64,000 bases of DNA from Styela clava (taxonomy: Eukaryota > Chordata > Ascidiacea > Stolidobranchia > Styelidae), in the NCBI RefSeq assembly GCF_964204865.1, contig NC_135260.1, positions 3,100,001-3,164,000 of the forward strand. The letters are read 5' to 3'. Under the pieces are notes generated by a model. It ran no database searches, had not been told where the DNA came from, and saw only the letters and a program-made list of their open reading frames with translations. The number at the start of each line of letters is the position of its first letter. Position 1 is the first letter of the stretch. The translations under genes were made by a program, and so were the position numbers. Positions 57,190-64,000 of this stretch are shown here, in pieces.

Positions 57190-59345
57190 ATCTATTCTAG
57201 ACGATTCAAGCATTGCTTTGGGAAATTATATCACTTCAATTAAATTGAAATAATCTCGCTATATTAAATACAAAATCGTTGCTATCATAAAGGTAAACCA
57301 ATTCAGCCACTCGAAATATACTGGCCTTCACAAAGCAATGGAGGCAAAATTGAGAGTTCATGAACTATGAACATTTGTTCTTTTCTTTGTCTTGAACTTT
57401 CCATACTCCACAGCCCCTAATAGTTTTTTTTAATTTTAATTACCATGTGATGGTCATACATATCTTTAACTTGTATTTTCTGTCATGATGTATTATCTCA
57501 ATGTGCCAAACTATTAATTAGTGTGCATATTTTGCTTCCAGATGACATAAATGTATTGTCATGTTTATTACCTCAGCTTGGAGTATTGACAAGAAAAAGG
57601 TGCCAGTAAATTAGGTAAAAAAATTTTCAACTCATTGTTATAATCAGAATTCACAATCAATAGGAATTATAAACAGCCAACAATCAGTGAGAATTATATG
57701 CGAAATCCCTCAGAATAAATTTGTCTAAAATCGGAGGAAGGCAAAAAATATAGGTAGTTTCCATCCACACAAGCATTTCAAGAAGACTTGCTCGAGCCAA
57801 ACTAAATGAGCATCGTCAGGTGATCGGTAAGGCTGCAAGTTAAATTCAGCCCTGCAACCTCCTGCATAGAAGATAATATTAATTAGTGGGCTATGAGCTA
57901 AATTCCTAAATTTAAACAAACCTATCTACGATGCATTATGTACCAGCAATGTTACCTACGATTAACTGAATATGTAATATGTCTAATAAATTCACCTACA
58001 AAAGCAAGTTCGATAGGTGCAAACGTTGTGTTATGGAATAGTATCGCAGCACAGTTTTGTATGACACCCTCTTTAAATGAAATTTCAATGATTAAGCGCA
58101 AACATTAAAATTACTAACTTTGAACTTTGTCATTATCTGCAAAATGTTCCACACAAATCTTTCCGCTATCGCGTTTGTAATCTTCTCTGATAAAAAAAAA
58201 CGTCTATGATGTCCAGAATTGCTCTTTACAGCTTGCCTGTTATTCCAGCTTTCCAAGTAAGCAAAACTTCTTAGATATAGAGATTATTTTGTTTCGTTAC
58301 AGGCGCAAAAAGGCAGGTACTACACGTAAAAAAGACGCCGAGTAGCAAGAGCGAGCGGAAAACGGACGCGAAAGGCGACGAGAAATATGTGCATTGGAGC
58401 GTATCATGAAATACAATGTTTTGCCTGTAGTCTTATGGAGTGACGTCAGAGTTGCCTATCATGTTGTTTAATGTCATTGGTCACACATGCTAAATGTTTG
58501 ACATTGCTCTCTTTTTATCTGCGTGGGTTCTCCGGGTGGAATCATATGGGGTATAATAACAGGATAAGATGAAACGACACGTATTACAGACCAACTATGT
58601 GGCAAACACCATGCCCCTAGTTCTGGTTTGGCGTGACAGGAAGCGATTGCCTAACGGTTAAGTCAAGGTTGTGCAACCTTTATATATATATTTTTAAGTA
58701 AGCCTCGACCCACTGATTTTTACCTTGTTTTTTGGACACGTAGTGGACATAACGATCGTTTCAATATTATGTTGTTGTTGTTCTTGTTCTTTGACACGTT
58801 TTAAAAAGTCGCTTTTCTCTTCGAATACTGGACCAATTGCTTTGAAATTTTCAGTGGTTAAAGATAAAAGAAGGCTATTACTTTTTTTTTCGCTATGACG
58901 TCATCAAAATTATGTGACTCTACGTGTCCATATATTTGAGCATAGCTCTCTTGTTTTATACTTAAGTCTTTGTAGGGGAGGCTGACAGAAGGTCTTTCCT
59001 TTAAGATGGTCTTTCCTATAAGTGAGGTAAAATAAAATGCACCAATAGAAAACAGATGTTCAGATTCGACGCAAATTTCCGTGACGGAAGAGAGTTTGGA
59101 GAAATGCACCTTGATGCACACTCATGTCTCTCTCTCTGCCACGTGATGTCCGTCTCCTCCAGGAAAAAAAATAATATAGTAAGAAATATAGGAGAGAATA
59201 GTAGAAAAAAGATGAGAGAGAGAAGGAAGTTATAGTAAGAAAATATTAATAGGAAATAAACAGAAACAAAAATCTTCACCAAAAATATGAAAGAGCCAGG
59301 ATTCTGGTGTATATGGCGTTTAGTTATATGGCGTTTTTAGTTATA
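57190..59345. other. 2.1-kb region without a recognised gene
   Basis: Contains the repeat 58385-58490 (related to 54655-54830) and the dispersed repeat 58730-58868 (related to 23630-23771). A purine-rich stretch lies at 59160-59280. No coding sequence can be supported. Confidence 0.4.
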
Positions 59346-59346
59346 T

Positions 59347-59382
59347 GGCCGGGATAAATATGTAAATCCTATCCTATCCTAG
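59347..59382 (+). mobile_element. SINE tail fragment
   Basis: CCGGGATAAATATGTAAATC followed by CTATCCTATCC, the terminal 36 bases of the SINE only. Confidence 0.75.
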
Positions 59383-59399
59383 TTAGTTAGTGATTGCGG

Positions 59400-59645
59400 C
59401 ACAAAATTTTGGTTATTGATCTTAAAGCATGCGCTGTTCTGTTCGCACACGCTATCTTTTAGGGCATTGTAACGTCACATGCGTAGATAATAAATTGGAA
59501 TCAGGTATGGGCTTTGCAAGGCAAAAGGATTGGAATTACTGAATACAGTATAAAACTCGTTTAACGGGCCGCACATCATTCAAAATTGGCACTTCTCCGC
59601 GGGCCACACAAGTTTTTCCTGAGGGCTGCAGGTTTTACACCCATG
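59400..59645. repeat. Diverged copy of the hAT-like MITE
   Basis: Shares TTTTAGGGCATTGTAACGTC, AGATAATAAATTGGA, GGGCTTTGCAAGGCAAA and GCGGGCCACA blocks with 275-505 and the copies downstream of genes 3-5. Confidence 0.55.
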
Positions 59646-59653
59646 GGTTAAAG

Positions 59654-60320
59654 CAGGGTCGTTCAACCCGTGGCCCGCCGAGGAGTTTTGAGTGGCCCGC
59701 GCTGTATTTTCGGAATTAAATGAAAAAAAATTGAGTAAAACTTCTATTTTTCGAGTGATGTAGTTAATATAGGGTTTTGATACAAACAATTTGTTCATTT
59801 TTCTGAAATTCGCTCTGCTAGCCCTTTCAAACGAGCCATGAGTGCCATTTGGATTCGAAACCAACTGGAAGATATCGATATATAAATAGTCGCTTATACA
59901 CTTGGACAGAATGGCAGTTTTAATGACTTCAATATTTGGCAGCACTTACTTGTACAAGCAAGTTTTTTCACAGATAAACCATGTCAAATCCCCTGTGAGA
60001 TCACTAATTTCTGACAGTCATATGGAAAATTCGCTTCGCATTGCTACATCGTCCATTTCAGCAAATATTGACAAACTTGTTAGCGAAAAACAGTGCCAAA
60101 CTTCACACTAAAATAGCTACGTGTAGAAAAGCTTTGTTGACTTCACTGTATCTTCGTTTTTTATTGTTCTTATTATTGAGAAAGTTTGGTGCGAGTTTTT
60201 TTTATTTTATTAACTTTTAGTCAGTGTAGCAAAACTAGACATAATTACTATGTTAAGTGGCCCGCGCAATTATTAGTGAACAAAATGTGGCCCGTCGGCC
60301 AAAAAGGTTGGCCGACCTTG
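59654..60320 (+). mobile_element. hAT element with residual transposase
   Basis: 667 bp. Ends CAGGGTCGTTCAACC and, reversed, CAAGGTCGGCCAACC. A perfect 8-bp target duplication GGTTAAAG lies at 59646-59653 and 60321-60328. GTGGCCCGC subterminal repeats are present. It contains the C-terminal end of a transposase (next entry), so it is an internally deleted derivative of an autonomous hAT. Confidence 0.92.
59911..60111 (+). pseudogene. Fragment of hAT transposase, C-terminal dimerisation region
   Basis: Encodes about 66 residues reading ...FGSTYLYKQVFSQINHVKS and ...ISDSHMENSLRIATS, ending EKQCQTSH and a stop. This resembles the hAT C-terminal region of the ZBED/GTF2IRD2/EPM2AIP1-like transposase group (pattern: YxCEQxFSxMNxxKSxxRxxLxDxHLxxxLRIA...KQCQxSH). 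Only this end survives; the catalytic core is absent. Confidence 0.75.
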
Positions 60321-60328
60321 GGTTAAAG

Positions 60329-62062
60329 CATTGCCATCACATGTTCGGCATCTCTGGTTGAAACAATATGCTCACCCCTTCAGTGTATAACAAATCCAGC
60401 AGGCGATGACAAACCCAAAAGATTCCGTCCCTTTCAAAAATATTAGCTCCTTGCATATCAGTGGACGCTTGGACATGTCCTTGTTCGTGGCGAATAACCG
60501 TCGTATAAAAAAATTCATTGCAATATATCAATATTCGTTATCCCACATGTGTTCTGTTGGAAGGTTAAGTTTTGTGGGCTTGACGGTTAGTTGATCGTCC
60601 ACGTATCGTTCGTTGGAGCAATGACCATTGGTTGGAGTAGCGTGAAGTAGCGCGTCGTAACTTTCCCCGGATTGATGTTGATCAATTATGTGACGACACG
60701 ACGAGGAATTAAAGATAAACGTTTTCTGACAAATTTATTGGGGATAGATAGATATATTTTGAACAAACAAACATAATTAAAAATGCATTTCGGTGTGAAG
60801 AGAACCTCGATATACCAGTGATGGTTATCGAGCAGCGTCACCTATACCTTTTAGCCTACACAGGTAATAACATTTTTCACGAATTATAAAAATTGAGGTC
60901 TCTTCTTCATTTGTAAATGAAAAATCGTTTACATAATAAAACACAGTTACCGGCAATACCTTGGTTTGGTCCATGAAATGTCCAACCCCTTTTAAAATTT
61001 ATCCACTTGTTAAATTGACGTTTAATCCATATTCTATAGTTAGGACTTGGTGTTAATTTATTTCATATAATAGGAAATTTGGGGATATTGCACTGAAAGT
61101 AAATTTTACAAGAAAGAGCGAAGTCGTGACCCATTTATGAACACATTGAACTGTGCCAAAAATCAGAGTGCATGTTGCGCGTGTCACTAGCTAATGATAC
61201 ATTAACGATTGAGGAGGGAGAAAGGGAAGAGTTCAATAAGAAGGAATATATCATGAAGTTTGGAATCCACTGTTCTAAAACTTACCCTATAGCCTTTGTA
61301 TTTCAAGTGAGACCCACGGAATTGCAACATTGCACCTCTGATTGACCTGCGGGTTTGCAGGTCAATGCGAAGTCATTGCAAGTCCATGTTCCAAAAAACA
61401 AATAACTGGCCAACTAATTCCATATCCGACTTGTAACCGGACGACCCGATCCAGGATCAAATCCTGTGGAGGGTAATTATAAGTGCGAGGGAATTGTTTT
61501 ACTGCCGTCTTCGTATGGATCGGTGCCCCACAAACTAAAGCATATTACTGACATTGCTCTCTTGTTTTTACTGTCCTCATTTAACGGCACCATATGTATT
61601 CGTGTTCATGGTTCAGACTTCGGATAAATAACAAAATCAATCGATGAAGCCTCCCTCAACCGGACTAATATTTATGACTCCATACAGCACTGCCATCTTG
61701 TTTTTTGTTGTGCAGCCATTGCGTGAATTGCTTGCGAATTGTTTCCGTATCAAATTTACATTTATTCAATAGCAACAAAAGGCATAGCCTACGTAACGTG
61801 TTTAGTTATGGGAACAATAACAGAAGAACTGTCTGACAGTGCTGCATCGGGCTAGAGTAACTTTGGTGTTTTTTTTTAATTTGCTGTTCAATGCTGTTTT
61901 CTCTTTCGTGTTTTGTACAGTTTTCAGCAAGAAGGAAGAGTCTTCTGGTCTTGAGTTGATATGTTTTGATAAACAAGCCATTTCATCATTTTAGGATATG
62001 TTGATAAACTTCATTTTTGCATTCTACAGTTCTACAGACACTACTGGTATTCAATTATTAAA
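60329..62062. other. Upstream region of CRYM
   Basis: 61325-61530 contains decayed SINE-related words (GCACCTCTGATTGACC; CAAGTCCATGTTCC; AACTGGCCAACTAATTCC). A TAGATAGATATATTTTG run near 60745 resembles the reverse retroelement end at 9700. Possible splice acceptors (TTTTGTACAG at about 61920, TTCTACAG near 62035) precede the ATG, but no upstream exon can be assigned. Confidence 0.4.
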
Positions 62063-63951
62063 ATGGAAACAATACCATTAATTAGTCAGGTCGTAGTCCA
62101 AAAAAATTTGAAATATTCGGAACTAATACCAGCTGTTCGACAAGCTCTTGAGGAATATACATTAAATCGAGCTAGTCAACCATTACGAGTTTCGTTACCA
62201 GTCGGCGATACGAACGGCACTTTTCTAGCGATGCCGAGCTACAGCACCTCTAGTGACACTCTCGTAACAAAGCTGGTGTCTATGTATCCTGATAACGCTA
62301 AGAAAAATCTTCCGACTCATATCTGTTATATCACTTTGTTTGACCCAGATACTGGAGCCTTGGCTTGTTTGATGGACGGAGAATTGATAACTGCAATGCG
62401 AACGGCTGCTGCTTCTGTTGTAGCTACTCAGGTAAATCCTGCATTTTATTTGAATCTGTAGTTAAAATTATAGGTAGTGGAAACGAAGTGTTAATCGGGT
62501 CTCGTGTAGTTTTGCATAACAATTTTTTGATATGTCAATCCTAACCCCCATCTGACTACGCCATCCAAAAATTACGTCACTGCGACATCACAATTATGTC
62601 ATAGAGCTTGCCAAATATACGTACGATCGCCCGAAATGGCATTGGCGCCTACGATAAAGAACTGACTCATGTTATCGATCTCTTTCCTATAGGAATCGTT
62701 GCGACGAAAAAACGAGAGAAATATCTGTTCGATTTCGGGTGCTCGTTTGCCCGTCTCGGATAGCAGTTTGTATAGTTTGAAGGGCTCTATTATGTCACTG
62801 TGATGTCGTAATGACGTAATTTTTGGATGGTGTAGTCAGGTGGGGGTTAGGATTGATACGTGAAAAAGTTGTGATGCTATGCCCACTAGAAGTATGTTAG
62901 GTACGAAACTACATGAGACCCGTATTGATCCTCCGGTTCTCAAGCAGTGAGCCGCGGAAATACCTTCAGATAGGCCACAAACCTACTAAAATTGCTTATT
63001 GATAAATAGTAGTAGCTATGAATGATGTTGTTTTTGCTACTAAGTGGTAATTTTCATTTTAATGATAGTGGAAGGTTTTTTTTTGCGAAATAATTTAATA
63101 ATTTTCTTGTAGTTTTTTTCCCTTGCAAGATAATGGGCCACATAATTTTGTTGAACAAAAGTGGGCTACGATACAAAAGAGGTTGAGAACCACTGTATCA
63201 ATCATAGCAGAATTCCCTGATGTGACAGTTGCACACCTATAGTGCTATAGTGTTCTCAAATAAATGGGACCAAATTTTATAAATTATTATAAATTACCAT
63301 ATATTTTAGAATGTATTTAGAATATTACATTATTAGGCTTTTAGAGAAAATTGTTATTATGCATGTATATTTATGTTTCAGGCAATTGTATCTGAGACAC
63401 CAAAGACTATTGCCGTTCTTGGATCCGGTGTGCAAGCTAGGAGTCATATTCTTGCCTTCAACGAAACATATAAACTCGAAAAAATGAAGATTTGGAGTCG
63501 TAACCATGACAACGCACAAAAATTATGCGAAGAATTGAAAGATTCACCATTGCAGAATTGCAAAAGTGTTGAGGAGGCCGTCTGTGACAGTGACGTTGTT
63601 ATAACAGTAACTTCAGCCACAGAGCCCGTTCTTTTTGAAAAATGGTTGAAACCTGGATGCCATATCAACTGCGTTGGAGCGTGTCGTCCTACCTGGCGCG
63701 AATGCGACGATGAATGTATGCAAAATTCTACAGTGTATGTTGACAGCCGTGAATCCGCAGAAAACGAGTCTGGAGACGTCATTCTCTCAAAATGTGACGT
63801 CTACGCAGAAATTGGGGAAATTTTGTTGAAACAAAAACCTGTTCAACAAGGGAAATTTACTTTCTTCAAATCTCTAGGAATTGGACTACAGGATGCGGCT
63901 GCAGCTAAATTAGTTTGGGATAATTGCAAACATGAAACTGACATACAATAA
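62063..63951 (+). CDS. CRYM: Ketimine reductase mu-crystallin, two exons
   Basis: Exon 1 is 62063-62431 and exon 2 is 63382-63951. The 950-bp phase-0 intron (GTAAAT...TTTCAG) joins ...VVATQ to AIVSE.... The product is 312 residues, close to the vertebrate length of 314. The ornithine cyclodeaminase/mu-crystallin fold is evident: LMDGELITAMRTAAAS (residues about 104-119, with the substrate-binding Arg of RTAA); Rossmann nucleotide motif VLGSGVQARSH; IWSRNHDNAQK after the second strand; ITVTSATEPVLF; HINCVGACRPTWRE; VDSRESAENESGDV; and FKSLGIGLQDAAAAKLVWD near the end. Known family members reduce cyclic ketimines with NAD(P)H, and the vertebrate protein binds thyroid hormone T3 in the cytosol. 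Having only two exons contrasts with the many-exon vertebrate gene and suggests intron loss. The intron holds two transposons. Confidence 0.95.
62496..62922. repeat. MITE with long inverted repeats in the CRYM intron
   Basis: 427 bp. CGGGTCTCGTGTAGTTT at the left mirrors the reversed right end CGGGTCTCATGTAGTTT. Homology continues for over 100 bp per arm, with CAATCCTAACCCCCA and CCATCCAAAAATTACGTCA on both. A related fragment lies at 31060-31270. Confidence 0.85.
62932..63195. repeat. Decayed hAT-like element in the CRYM intron
   Basis: The right end reads GAGGTTGAGAACCACTG (63179-63195), the inverse of the common hAT end CAGTGGTTCTCAACC. The left end CCGGTTCTCAAGCAGTGAGC (62933) is degenerate. 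GGGCCACA blocks lie inside. Confidence 0.55.
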
Positions 63952-64000
63952 CAATTCTAAAACTTATTGGCTTGGTTTACTCTATAGTACAATTCTGACT
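63952..64000. other. Start of the CRYM 3' flank
   Basis: 49 bases after the stop codon. No polyadenylation signal is visible before the window ends. Confidence 0.5.

Overview
This is an AT-rich, repeat-laden animal nuclear window. I see no bacterial gene organisation. The one gene I recognise at orthologue level is mu-crystallin/ketimine reductase (CRYM, two exons, 62063-63951). Compact genes plus many tRNA-derived SINEs and short hAT-type elements suggest an invertebrate, perhaps an ascidian; the taxon is an inference, not shown by the sequence.

Layout. (1) A family of seven single-exon genes for CD20/MS4A-like four-transmembrane proteins: gene 1 (1230-2123, -), gene 2 (2686-8225, -, broken), gene 3 (34516-35358, -), gene 4 (37368-38195, -), gene 5 (40930-41753, +, frameshifted), gene 6 (44015-44890, +) and the divergent gene 7 (50394-51500, +). 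Genes 3/4 and 5/6 face away from each other around about 39.5 kb as an inverted duplication, and each carries a homologous downstream block. Gene scars and an orphan 5' flank show further copies were lost. (2) An apparently intact, very young Ty1/copia retrotransposon (3423-8075; LTRs identical by eye; TTTTT target duplication) splits gene 2. (3) The most striking object is 10718-22698: a 12-kb foldback-like element. It has about 21-bp terminal inverted repeats, a perfect 9-bp target duplication (GTGCAGAAA), and two opposed arrays of a ~370-bp tandem repeat (about 18 and 10 units). Two relatives of its insertion site, without the element, lie at 39090-39540 and 39910-40020. (4) From 22.7 to 32.8 kb and 46 to 62 kb there is mainly transposon debris: tRNA-derived SINEs, several hAT elements with 8-bp target duplications, a LINE endonuclease fossil, a poly(A) retroinsertion with a 16-bp duplication, and several MITE families. 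(5) CRYM closes the window.

Functionally, the CD20-like paralogues keep a nearly constant membrane core and a conserved tail motif (VQLANGQ). They differ strongly in the first extracellular loop and have repeatedly lost a C-terminal PPxY motif. CRYM is metabolically unrelated to them. All boundaries and similarities were judged by eye; no database or alignment was run.
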